Shown here piece by piece: positions 26,131 to 33,918 of a stretch of 64,000 bases of DNA (within the stretch, counting starts at the first letter, position 1; each line of letters starts with the position of its first letter). Below the pieces are notes generated by a model. That model was not told the origin of the DNA, made no database searches, and worked only from the letters and a program-made list of their open reading frames with translations. Source of the stretch: Marinimicrobium agarilyticum DSM 16975. Its GTDB lineage: Bacteria; Pseudomonadota; Gammaproteobacteria; Pseudomonadales; Cellvibrionaceae. The position numbers and the translations under genes were made by a program. The stretch lies in contig NZ_KE384008.1 in the NCBI RefSeq assembly GCF_000423345.1, positions 1 to 64,000 of the forward strand. Reading direction: 5' to 3'.

Positions 26131-26289
26131 GTGCTTAACTATAAGGATGTTGCATCGATCGGTTGAACTCACAATCGTGTCCTTTATCGACCCTACCGGG
26201 TGGGGTCATTGGGGACTATCTATAATCTAAAGCCCGGTGGGCGTGATGAATCTACAGTGTGTTTCCATTACACATAGGGAGAACAATAA

Positions 26290-27186
26290 ATGAAGGCTAT
26301 TATTGCCGTCCTTCTGGTGCCGCTATCGGCTGTAGCTGGTGTTACCGACTCGAGTTCTGACCGATTTGATTTCACAGAGACACTATGGATTTATCACATG
26401 GTTGACGAGGGAGGAATCGTTTATCAGGCGCCTATCGAATACAATGAGAGGGTGGGATCCGTAATCGTGTACGAAGCGCTGGATCAATACATGGCAGAAC
26501 TTGGCGACCCGCATGAGCCCGAGTTTTTTATTCAACCTAGCGAGGAACAACCGGTACTCGACAAGTTCGTGTTTGTCACAGGCGTTTCCCAAAAGACCTA
26601 TTTCCTCAAGGACCACTGGCTCGGAGATGGGAAAAAATGGGTCCCAATGCACCCTGAGGACTACAAGAAGCTGAGAAGCATGATAGATTCAAGGCGGGCG
26701 GGACACGGAAACCTCAATCCGGTTGAGGCGCTTGAGAAATTCACAGAAGAGGTTCATTCTTCAGGCCAGCAAGATGTACCGCCTGCTTGGCAGCCTGTTC
26801 AGGAGCATCAAGAAGAAACTCCGACCGAGGAATCTGCGAATAATCAAAGGCCGTCCCATGGCAGCAGTGAGCCACCAGTCGTTAACGATAGCCACGAGAG
26901 TGAAAATGATTCGATAAACGAAAAGAGCCTCAAAGGCCAGTCTGACAATAGTGGTCCGACAGTTTCGCATTCTGACGGTATAGCCGAGAAACGGCTTTCA
27001 AAAGACCAAGAGGCAAGTATTGAAGATGAAGGAAGCCCTAACGCTCCTCCGGATCAACCGCTCGGAGCCGAAGGTGCGGATGCAGCTACAGGTGCTGATG
27101 AGCTAAAGAACGGCAATTGGAACCTGGTTGCTATCTTCTCTGTATTATTCCTATGTTACTTTCTGTATGCCAGAAAGAAGCGTTAA
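26290..27186 (+). CDS. Membrane-anchored protein of unknown function, copy A
   Basis: 298 residues with four parts: a signal peptide (residues 1 to about 16, ending AVAG), a conserved folded part (about 20-155, rich in aromatic and acidic residues, e.g. TETLWIYHMVDEGG and DHWLGDGKKWVPM), a long polar, probably disordered stretch (about 155-270, many Glu, Ser, Asn, Pro), and one C-terminal membrane helix followed by ARKKR. This predicts a type I protein with a periplasmic head on a flexible stalk. No known family is recognised. GGGAG stands nine bases before ATG. A near-identical copy lies at 29558-30436; both are convergent with TonB-receptor C-terminal coding sequence, which hints at a link with receptor function. 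Confidence 0.82.
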   Translation: MKAIIAVLLVPLSAVAGVTDSSSDRFDFTETLWIYHMVDEGGIVYQAPIEYNERVGSVIVYEALDQYMAELGDPHEPEFFIQPSEEQPVLDKFVFVTGVSQKTYFLKDHWLGDGKKWVPMHPEDYKKLRSMIDSRRAGHGNLNPVEALEKFTEEVHSSGQQDVPPAWQPVQEHQEETPTEESANNQRPSHGSSEPPVVNDSHESENDSINEKSLKGQSDNSGPTVSHSDGIAEKRLSKDQEASIEDEGSPNAPPDQPLGAEGADAATGADELKNGNWNLVAIFSVLFLCYFLYARKKR

Positions 27187-27283
27187 AAAGGGACTTTCCT
27201 GAATTAAAATCGCCCCAAAAATCGAAGTCTGTAAAAACGCTGCCGACTTGCGTCTGCAGCAAAACGGTGAGGAAAGCACCTGG

Positions 27284-27472
27284 TTAAAAGGTTGCGCTGA
27301 TACCAACGGTAAAGGTTCGGCCAATCTCGGTTTCAAAGAGCGGGTCCTGACGCTGGCTGTCGATATACAGCGTATTTCGCTCGTTGGTGAGGTTCTGGGC
27401 CGCGGAAACCAGGTTGAGCGAGTCTGTCATGTAGTAGGAAGCGGACGCTTTCACGAAAAAGGTGGTTTTCCC
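27284..27472 (-). pseudogene. C-terminal remnant (62 codons) of a TonB-dependent receptor
   Basis: On the minus strand, 62 codons up to the stop at 27284 match the last barrel strands of the intact receptor at 30534 (shared: LTNERNTLYIDSQRQDPLF and EIGRTFTV, ending SATF). About a fifth of residues differ, so it came from a related receptor or an old duplication. Nothing of the remaining roughly 900 residues is present, and no start exists. The receptor-type terminator hairpin (27239-27260) still follows it. Confidence 0.85.
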
Positions 27473-27546
27473 GGAAAATATATGGAAAAACTAGTTCGTT
27501 TTCTGGTAAGCCGAGATATTGTTCTTACAAGAAGAGGTGTAATTAA

Positions 27547-27990
27547 ATGCGTATGCTTTGTATTTTCTCTGTATTCCTTACTGTGGCGCTCTCAGCTAAT
27601 GATGGAATGACTTCCCCTGTTGATACCGTAGAAAAATTCTGCGAACTTGATTTTCAAGGGGCTCGGCTTTCTGCAGACGGCTACAAAGATATTTCTGGAT
27701 TAGTCGTCAGTATCAACGGAGAGCCTGGTTGGGATACTGTGTTTGTTACAAATAGTTTTAAAGTTGTCTCTGAAGATACAGAGGATCAACAAGGCCTAGT
27801 AACCGTCGAGTACTCGTTTTGGGGTGAGGCTTCTGTTGCGGGGGTTATCGCTAATGAGTCAGTGTCTCAGTATCAATTTGAATTGCGAATGGATTCTGAT
27901 GGGGTATGGAGGATAGAGAACATTCCGCCTTATCCACGAGTGTCAAAGAGTAAGGCCTCAGACATAACAGGGTACTCTTTTAGCAATTGA
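27547..27990 (+). CDS. Small secreted protein, unknown function
   Basis: 147 residues; AAGAGGTG lies about nine bases before ATG. A short signal peptide (MRMLCIFSVFLTVALSA) precedes a mature part of alternating strands (GLVTVEYSFWGEASVAGV, SQYQFELRMDSDGVWRIENIPP). The closing strand followed by DGVWRIENI is often seen in NTF2-like or DUF3828-type periplasmic domains, but I cannot assign a family. It lies inside the segment between the two duplicated copies, next to the receptor remnant, so it may have arrived with the rearrangement. Confidence 0.7.
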   Translation: MRMLCIFSVFLTVALSANDGMTSPVDTVEKFCELDFQGARLSADGYKDISGLVVSINGEPGWDTVFVTNSFKVVSEDTEDQQGLVTVEYSFWGEASVAGVIANESVSQYQFELRMDSDGVWRIENIPPYPRVSKSKASDITGYSFSN

Positions 27991-28425
27991 GCCGGGTAAA
28001 GTAAACGGCGGGCAGCAGCTAATTAAGTACCCATACGCCTAGCCCCGACGTTGCGATTTTTTTCAAGTTGCTCTCTTAGTATGCTCATAACAACTCTTTT
28101 CTTGTACCTGTGTGGCCGGTTCATATGCTCCATTTTCTTTATAGAAACTTGGGATTGGGATGGCGAATTTTACTGTTGTCCTTGTCATTAATAACCCTCA
28201 ATAACTCATATATTGATATGGTAATCCTCCCATAAACTCAGAGTACTCATAGCTAGAGTTTTCTTGTAATCTATCCCAAGAGGAGGTTCTGCATAGAGAT
28301 GTTATGTTGCGCCAAAGCAGAAAGCGGCCATGGTGGCCTCACTTTACTTATGAACCCTGTTAAAAATGGGGGAATTACCGACGGGAGCCGAGCTGTAAAG
28401 GCTGCAAATAAAAGGAAGGTTTATC
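27991..28425. other. Gene-free stretch before the hydrolase gene
   Basis: 435 bp with no supported gene. A short frame starting at 28299 has no family features. AAAGGAAGG about eight bases before 28426 is the ribosome site of the next gene. Confidence 0.5.
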
Positions 28426-29457
28426 ATGAAAAGAACTGTGCCAAAAATTGTCTGCGTGATCCTGGTTCTATCTGCGGTTGCCGCTTCAGGATCGGAATTG
28501 GTTGATTTTGGAGAGTATAAGGTCATATATCAGAAAGACTGCTTTTCTGGCTCCCACGGAAACTACGACGAATGGATCGATAACCTGGTAAAACTCAACA
28601 AGCGCAACAAAACACAAGAAGACAAGCAGGCGGCCCGAGAGCGATTGCACGAGGCCATGCCCGCGGAACTGCACGAGCACTACAAAACCCATTTGACCTG
28701 TAACTGGTTCAGTTATCTGGTGGACGGGGGCGAGGTATGGGGGTACATCATAAAGCCGAAACAGGTGGAGAGAGAGCTTCCGGTGATCATTTATAACCGT
28801 GGCGGCAATCTCGACTTCGGCGGCATGGTTTTTGGTCGCATGTTCAATGAGCTGTTTCCCTACGCTGACGAAGGGTTCATCGTTATCGGAAGCCAGTACC
28901 GCGGCACCTTCTCAAAATCAGACGATTCGGACTTCTCTGATCAGTTCGGCGGAGATGACGTAAACGACGTGCTTGAGTTACTGAATATAATTCCTCACAT
29001 CGAAGGTGCCGATAGTTCAAAGATCACAATGGTTGGTCATAGTCGTGGGGCGATACAGACCCTTCTCGTTCTGCGTCGCACTGATGAAGTGAAGGCTGTG
29101 GCCGCCTTGGCTGGCGTTTACGACCTGGAGGAAGGACTCAGGCGGCGGCCTGGGATGGAAAGGGTATTCGAGGCGAGAATACCCAACTACAGCAACGCTA
29201 AACACGAGGAACTGGCTAAACGGTCGGCGCTTCTTTGGGCGGACGAGCTTGACAAAAGCGTCCCTGTTCTACTGGTTCACGGGCAAGCGGATAAGCGGGC
29301 CAGTGCCACTCACTCACTGAATTTGGCCCAAGCCTTTCAGGAGAACAGTCATCCCTACAAGCTCGTGATTTACCCCATGGAGGACCACGGTTTTCGGGGG
29401 CGTCGGAAAGAGGTCACCCAATTGGTGTTGGACTGGCTCAACGAACAGCTGAACTGA
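28426..29457 (+). CDS. Secreted alpha/beta-hydrolase, prolyl-oligopeptidase-like fold
   Basis: 343 residues. An N-terminal signal peptide (residues 1 to about 25) leads to an alpha/beta-hydrolase core of the S9/dienelactone-hydrolase type. LPVIIYNRGGN gives the oxyanion strand, MVGHSRGA carries the nucleophile Ser206, VPVLLVHGQADKR the likely acid, and YPMEDHGFRGR the catalytic His near 330. Peptidase or esterase action cannot be separated by eye; near pectin genes an acetyl or feruloyl esterase role is possible but unproven. It lies between the two copies of the duplicated membrane-protein gene. Confidence 0.85.
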   Translation: MKRTVPKIVCVILVLSAVAASGSELVDFGEYKVIYQKDCFSGSHGNYDEWIDNLVKLNKRNKTQEDKQAARERLHEAMPAELHEHYKTHLTCNWFSYLVDGGEVWGYIIKPKQVERELPVIIYNRGGNLDFGGMVFGRMFNELFPYADEGFIVIGSQYRGTFSKSDDSDFSDQFGGDDVNDVLELLNIIPHIEGADSSKITMVGHSRGAIQTLLVLRRTDEVKAVAALAGVYDLEEGLRRRPGMERVFEARIPNYSNAKHEELAKRSALLWADELDKSVPVLLVHGQADKRASATHSLNLAQAFQENSHPYKLVIYPMEDHGFRGRRKEVTQLVLDWLNEQLN

Positions 29458-29557
29458 GAGACTAGGGTGGATTCAATAAGCATAGTGCTACGCATTTAAG
29501 CTAATGCTCTTTTGTTTAAATCCTGGTCAGGATATCAGAAACATTTAGGGAGAAAAA

Positions 29558-30436
29558 ATGAGAGTTATTCTCGTCGTCTTTTTAGCGCCGCTGTTGGCTG
29601 TGGCTGGTGTTCCCGACTCGAGTTCTGACCGATTTGATTTCACAGAGACACTATGGATTTATCACATGGTTGACGAGGGAGGAGTCGTTTATCAGGCGCC
29701 TATCGAATACAATGAGAGGGTGGGATCCGTAATCGTGTATGAAGCGCTGGATCAATACATGGCAGAACTTGGCGCCCCGCATGAGCCCGAGTTTTTTATT
29801 CAACCTAACGAGGAACAACCGGTACTCGACAAGTTCGTGTTTGTCACAGGCGTTTCCCAAAAGACCTATCTCCTCAAGGACCACTGGCTCGGAGATGGCA
29901 AAAAATGGGTCCCAATGCACCCTGAGGACTACAAGAAGCTGAGAAGCATGATAGATTCAAGGCGGGCGGGACACGGAAACCTCAATCCGGTTGAGGCGCT
30001 TGAGAAATTCACAGAAGAGGTTCATTCTTCAGGCCAGCAAGATGTACCGCCTGCTTGGCAGCCTGTTCAGGAGCATCAAGAAGAAACTCCGACCGAGGAA
30101 TCTGCGAATAATCAAAGGCCGTCCCATGGCAGCAGTGAGCCACCAGTCGTTAACGATAGCCACGAGAGTGAAAATGATTCGATAGACGAAAAGAGCCTCA
30201 AAGGTCAGTCTGACGATAGTGGTCCGACAGTTTCGCGTTCTGCCGGTATAGCCGAAAAACGGCTTTCAAAAGACCAGGAGGTAGTTATCGAGGATGGAAA
30301 AAGCCATAGCGCTTCACCGGCTCAACCGCCCGGAGTCGCAGCTGCAGATAAGCTGAAGAGTGGCAAGTGGAAACTGGTTACTATTTTCTCTGTTTTATTC
30401 CTATGTTACTTTCTGTATGCCCGAAAGAAGCGTTAA
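29558..30436 (+). CDS. Membrane-anchored protein of unknown function, copy B
   Basis: 292 residues with the same layout as the gene at 26290: signal peptide, folded part, acidic disordered stalk, single C-terminal membrane helix, ARKKR tail. Residues 20-230 differ from copy A at only a few positions, while the signal peptide and the stalk end (about 235-270) differ by substitutions and a short deletion. It is convergent with the intact receptor gene at 30534, separated by the receptor terminator. Retention of both open frames and of near-identical heads suggests recent exchange between copies or strong selection. Confidence 0.82.
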   Translation: MRVILVVFLAPLLAVAGVPDSSSDRFDFTETLWIYHMVDEGGVVYQAPIEYNERVGSVIVYEALDQYMAELGAPHEPEFFIQPNEEQPVLDKFVFVTGVSQKTYLLKDHWLGDGKKWVPMHPEDYKKLRSMIDSRRAGHGNLNPVEALEKFTEEVHSSGQQDVPPAWQPVQEHQEETPTEESANNQRPSHGSSEPPVVNDSHESENDSIDEKSLKGQSDDSGPTVSRSAGIAEKRLSKDQEVVIEDGKSHSASPAQPPGVAAADKLKSGKWKLVTIFSVLFLCYFLYARKKR

Positions 30437-30482
30437 AAAGCGACTGTCTTGAATCCAGGTTTTCCCAAAAATCGAAGTCTGT

Positions 30483-30510
30483 AAAAAAGCTGCCGACAAA
30501 CGTCGGCAGC
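30483..30510 (-). terminator. Intrinsic terminator of the second TonB-dependent receptor
   Basis: GCTGCCGAC and GTCGGCAGC pair perfectly around AAAC; on the minus strand six T residues follow (30488-30483). A one-mismatch relative lies at 27239-27260 in copy A. Confidence 0.88.
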
Positions 30511-30533
30511 AAAACGGTGAGGAGAGCACCTGG

Positions 30534-33449
30534 TTAAAAAGTAGCGCTGACACCGACGGTGAAGGTACGACCAATTTCGGTTTCAAACAGTGGGTCCTGA
30601 CGTTGACTGTCGATATACAGTGTGTTCCGTTCGTTCGTCAGGTTCTGTGCCTCGAAAATCAGCTTGATCGTGTCTGTGACGTAGTAGGAGGCTGAGGCGT
30701 CTACAAACAGGGTTGACTCGTTACCCAGTACGTCACTGTCGTTCGCGCCTGAGGGCACAGCACGCAGATAACCGGACCGGTAGCTACCGGTGGTGCGAAT
30801 GCTGAAGTCCTCGTTCTCGTAGTACAGGGTCGCACTGGCGGAATTTTCGGACAGCCCGATCAGGTCATTGGTTGTGGTCAACGTCGGAACACCCTCTTCG
30901 CTCTGGAGTACATAGTCAATCTCGGAGGTTACATGGGTGTAGTTGGCCAGCAGCCCAAAGTCCTGCCAGAAGCCTTCCAGGAACGTCATCGGCATTTGCA
31001 GGTTCAGCTCGACCCCGCTGAGCGGGCCGCCTTCGGTATTGCTTGAGCGGTTGACGGTGAACAGGTCGTCAGGGTTGGCGGCCGTGCCTTCCAGCAGGGT
31101 GCTCGGTAACCCCAGCTCTGTGTACGGCACCAGACTGGAGATGGATTGAATGTACGTGCTGATGTCTTTTCTGAAGTAGGCGACAGAGGCGAGCGCACCT
31201 TCGTCAAAGTACCACTCGAGCGCGGCATCAAAGGTATTGGCACGGATAGGTTCCAGGAAAGGGTTGCCCACGGAGGCGGTGCGGGTGACCGGGTTCATGG
31301 AGCCGCTCGGAATCAGAAGCCCCAGGTTCGGGCGCGACATCACCTTCGCCGCTGAGAACCGCCCTTGAAGCTCGGGGGTGAACTCCACCACCACGTTGGC
31401 TGAGGGCAAAAGGTCATCGTACTGACGGGTGACTACGGTGCGCTGCGCGACGGTTGAATAAGGTGAATCCTCTGGGGCAGCTGTTGGGATAAACCCGACG
31501 CTTTCCTGGTCGGTATCGATATAGCGAAAACCGAAATCACCGCGCACCGGGTACGCCCAGCTGTCGAAATTGAATTCGGTCATGGCATAAAGGCTGTCGA
31601 TTCTCTCGATTACGGCTGGTGATTGCGCACCACACTCAGCACCGCACCAGGTAAAGTCGTTGAAGCCTACGATGGACTTCCATTTTTCATGATCGACGCC
31701 CACGTAATTACCCATTGTGCCTGAGCCCAGAATGTCGTTGACGCCGTCAATGGTGCGGGTAAAGTCGGCGACAGTCGTACCTTCGGGCAGCTCTGAGGTA
31801 TCGCGGAACTCGTCGGCGATCTGAATGGAGTGGCTCTGGTAATCACTCTCGCGGCTCTGCATGCCGAACTTGAAGGTGAAGGCCGGGGAGAAATACCAGG
31901 TCAGGTTGGCCTCTGCCGTCGTATTTTCGGTGACACGAGTCAAATTGCGAGTGTTGTAGTTCCCCAGGACCACCCCGTCCTCGCGACGAGGAGCGTAGTT
32001 GAAGTTACTGGGATCGTTGACATCGATACCGTAGCTCATTGCGGGAATGTTGTCGCGGCCACGGAAGTCGATGGTGAAGTCATCGGTGTTGGGGGAATCG
32101 AGGTTAACCGTCAGGCGCTCGGGGTTATCAAACTCGGATTCGGAGCGACCTAAAAGCGCACTGGCCTCCCAATTCTCATTAAAAACATGAGAGAAGCTGA
32201 GGCTGGTTTGCTCGAAGGTGGAAGTGAACCTGTCTACCAGACTTTCGGAGCGCAGGTTGACGCCATCGAACACGCCGTATTCCAATGATCCATCGGCGTT
32301 CACTTCCAGTTCGCGCACCGAGACCATGGGTTGGCCATTCACATTGGCGTTACGTGCGAAAGAGAGGGCATCAATGTAGTTGTCTCGCCGAACGACGTCA
32401 TATCTAGAGTAAAGGTTGTCCAGTGCAATGTTGGTATCTGGAGTGGGTTGCCACTCCAGAGTCAGGACACCACCGCTTCGCTCGGCGTCCTGCTCGGAGT
32501 TGAGGTAGCGTGGGATCCTGGGCAGAAAAATCCCTCCCCCCGGATTGCCGGACACGCCCGTGCTTGATTGAATCAGCTCATAAGCTTCGGCGCTACCGGT
32601 GCGGGGATTGTTGGTGGCACAGTTCAGAGCATCCGTTCCCTTCAGCGCGCTGTCTTCCGGGTTCTGCGGCGTGTAACCCACCGGGGAGCAGAAACCACCG
32701 TTAACGTAGGTGGGTAGTATATTCACCGCCGAATAGCCCACTTCGCGAATGTTTCGTTCCGAATGGGCTACAGCCGCGAGTACCCCAAAGGTGCCATCGG
32801 CGAACTTCTTGGATATCAACCCGGAAAACCGTGGGTCTACCGAGTCCCCGACTTGGTTATATACCCCCCGAACGGTCCCGGTCATGGTCAAGTCGTCTTC
32901 AGTGGAGAGTGGCTTGGGCGCGCGCAAATCTACAGTTGCCCCCAACGAGCCCTCCTCAATGTTGGCACTTGGGGTTTTGCGGACGGTCAACTCGGAGAAA
33001 ATTTCCGTCGGAAAGACGTTGAAATCAAAGCTGCGACCGGCGTTGCCAGCACCGTAAATATCGGAAGAGCCCGTTTGTGAGGTGCCTTCCATTCCGTTGA
33101 TGCGTACGCGGGTGAACTCGGGTCCCAGGCCCCGCACTGAAATGTTTTTGCCCTCTCCGCCATCGCCGCGGGACAGAGTGACCCCGGGAATGCGTTGCAT
33201 GGATTCGGCCAGGTTGGAGTCAGGGAACTTGCCGATGTCCTCGGCGACAATGCTGTCCACGGCGGCGGTACTTTCCCGCTTTTGGTTGAGCGCGGTGTTC
33301 AGGGACGCCCGAAACCCGGTGACCTGAATTTCTTCAATGCCCGGGTTAGCCGTCTCGCTCGTTTGAGCGTTGGCTGTGCCGGACAGGGCCATAGCGGCTG
33401 TCAGAGCGACGGCCAATGGTGTTTTGCGGAACGAGGTCTCGTGGCTCAT
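30534..33449 (-). CDS. TonB-dependent receptor, carbohydrate type
   Basis: 971 residues. The signal peptide ends ANA near 28. IEEIQVTGFRASLNTALNQKR marks the plug start, and the plug has RIPGVTLSRGDGGEGKN, VRGLGPEFTRVRINGM and a closing GATVDLRAPKP. The 22-strand barrel runs to the terminal GRTFTVGVSATF with Phe at the end, as needed for outer-membrane insertion. Such receptors bring oligosaccharides into the periplasm using the TonB motor. Phased ATGAT-type repeats lie about 100 bp before the start, shared with the divergent GH42 gene. The substrate is likely an RG-I or galactan fragment by context. Its C-terminal end belongs to the duplicated segment. Confidence 0.93.
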   Translation of the reverse strand: MSHETSFRKTPLAVALTAAMALSGTANAQTSETANPGIEEIQVTGFRASLNTALNQKRESTAAVDSIVAEDIGKFPDSNLAESMQRIPGVTLSRGDGGEGKNISVRGLGPEFTRVRINGMEGTSQTGSSDIYGAGNAGRSFDFNVFPTEIFSELTVRKTPSANIEEGSLGATVDLRAPKPLSTEDDLTMTGTVRGVYNQVGDSVDPRFSGLISKKFADGTFGVLAAVAHSERNIREVGYSAVNILPTYVNGGFCSPVGYTPQNPEDSALKGTDALNCATNNPRTGSAEAYELIQSSTGVSGNPGGGIFLPRIPRYLNSEQDAERSGGVLTLEWQPTPDTNIALDNLYSRYDVVRRDNYIDALSFARNANVNGQPMVSVRELEVNADGSLEYGVFDGVNLRSESLVDRFTSTFEQTSLSFSHVFNENWEASALLGRSESEFDNPERLTVNLDSPNTDDFTIDFRGRDNIPAMSYGIDVNDPSNFNYAPRREDGVVLGNYNTRNLTRVTENTTAEANLTWYFSPAFTFKFGMQSRESDYQSHSIQIADEFRDTSELPEGTTVADFTRTIDGVNDILGSGTMGNYVGVDHEKWKSIVGFNDFTWCGAECGAQSPAVIERIDSLYAMTEFNFDSWAYPVRGDFGFRYIDTDQESVGFIPTAAPEDSPYSTVAQRTVVTRQYDDLLPSANVVVEFTPELQGRFSAAKVMSRPNLGLLIPSGSMNPVTRTASVGNPFLEPIRANTFDAALEWYFDEGALASVAYFRKDISTYIQSISSLVPYTELGLPSTLLEGTAANPDDLFTVNRSSNTEGGPLSGVELNLQMPMTFLEGFWQDFGLLANYTHVTSEIDYVLQSEEGVPTLTTTNDLIGLSENSASATLYYENEDFSIRTTGSYRSGYLRAVPSGANDSDVLGNESTLFVDASASYYVTDTIKLIFEAQNLTNERNTLYIDSQRQDPLFETEIGRTFTVGVSATF

Positions 33450-33546
33450 TTGGGTTGCTCCATTATTAGAGTGTAAATATTTTGCAAAGCCTTTGACGGA
33501 CTTGGCCCGCCATAATCTGGCTGACTCTAGGCCACAGAAAAACCAC

Positions 33547-33582
33547 TGTCAATCATAATAAATCATTTGTCATCCAAATCAT
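33547..33582 (-). promoter_or_regulatory. Phased repeats before receptor 2
   Basis: On the minus strand ATGATTTATT (33566-33557) is directly followed by ATGATTGACA (33556-33547); ATGACAA and ATGATTTGG precede them at slightly shorter spacing. They lie about 100-130 bp before the receptor start. Confidence 0.5.
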
Positions 33583-33753
33583 TCAGTTGTAGTCACTCTG
33601 TACTTTCGCACGTGGTTCGATAACTTATCGCCAGGTTCAAGACTTATGGGGCTTTGAGGTCACGGTTGGGGGGGAGCAAGGATAATGGACGCTGTGGGAG
33701 GCTGGGATCTGGGAGTAATACCGGAGGGCGGGAGAGAGAATTTGCCATATAAA

Positions 33754-33823
33754 ATGATCAAAAAAGATCATAATAAGCCATGTGTTGTAATTTGTTTTCC
33801 TTTACGATCAAATATGTCAGAAT
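33754..33823 (+). promoter_or_regulatory. Phased repeats before the GH42 gene
   Basis: ATGATCAAAA then AAGATCATAA occupy 33754-33773, and ACGATCAAAT then ATGTCAGAAT occupy 33804-33823, each with a 10-bp step. They end 96 bp before the GH42 start. Confidence 0.45.
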
Positions 33824-33918
33824 AATCAGATAAATCAAGGGTTTCACCGTCTAAGTGTCTCTACAGTGCCCGGTGGTGAACGAATCAATAAACCTCATAA
33901 CAAACGAGAGATCCGACC

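Larger units (their letters stand above)
26290..27472. repeat. Duplicated segment, copy A (partner 29558 to about 30722)
   Basis: The gene plus the downstream hairpin and the C-terminal end of a TonB receptor are present in both copies. Identity is nearly complete from about 26343 to 26985 but drops in the signal-peptide part, the last 70 codons and the receptor piece. The 2.1-kb stretch 27473-29557 lies between the copies. Confidence 0.85.
29558..30722. repeat. Duplicated segment, copy B (partner 26290-27472)
   Basis: It contains the membrane-protein gene, the receptor terminator hairpin and the last codons of the intact receptor, in the same order as copy A. Confidence 0.85.

Noticed and set aside
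24682-26172. 496-codon minus-strand frame
   Set aside because: Antisense to the repeat and binding-module part of PL11-2; long only because of codon bias.
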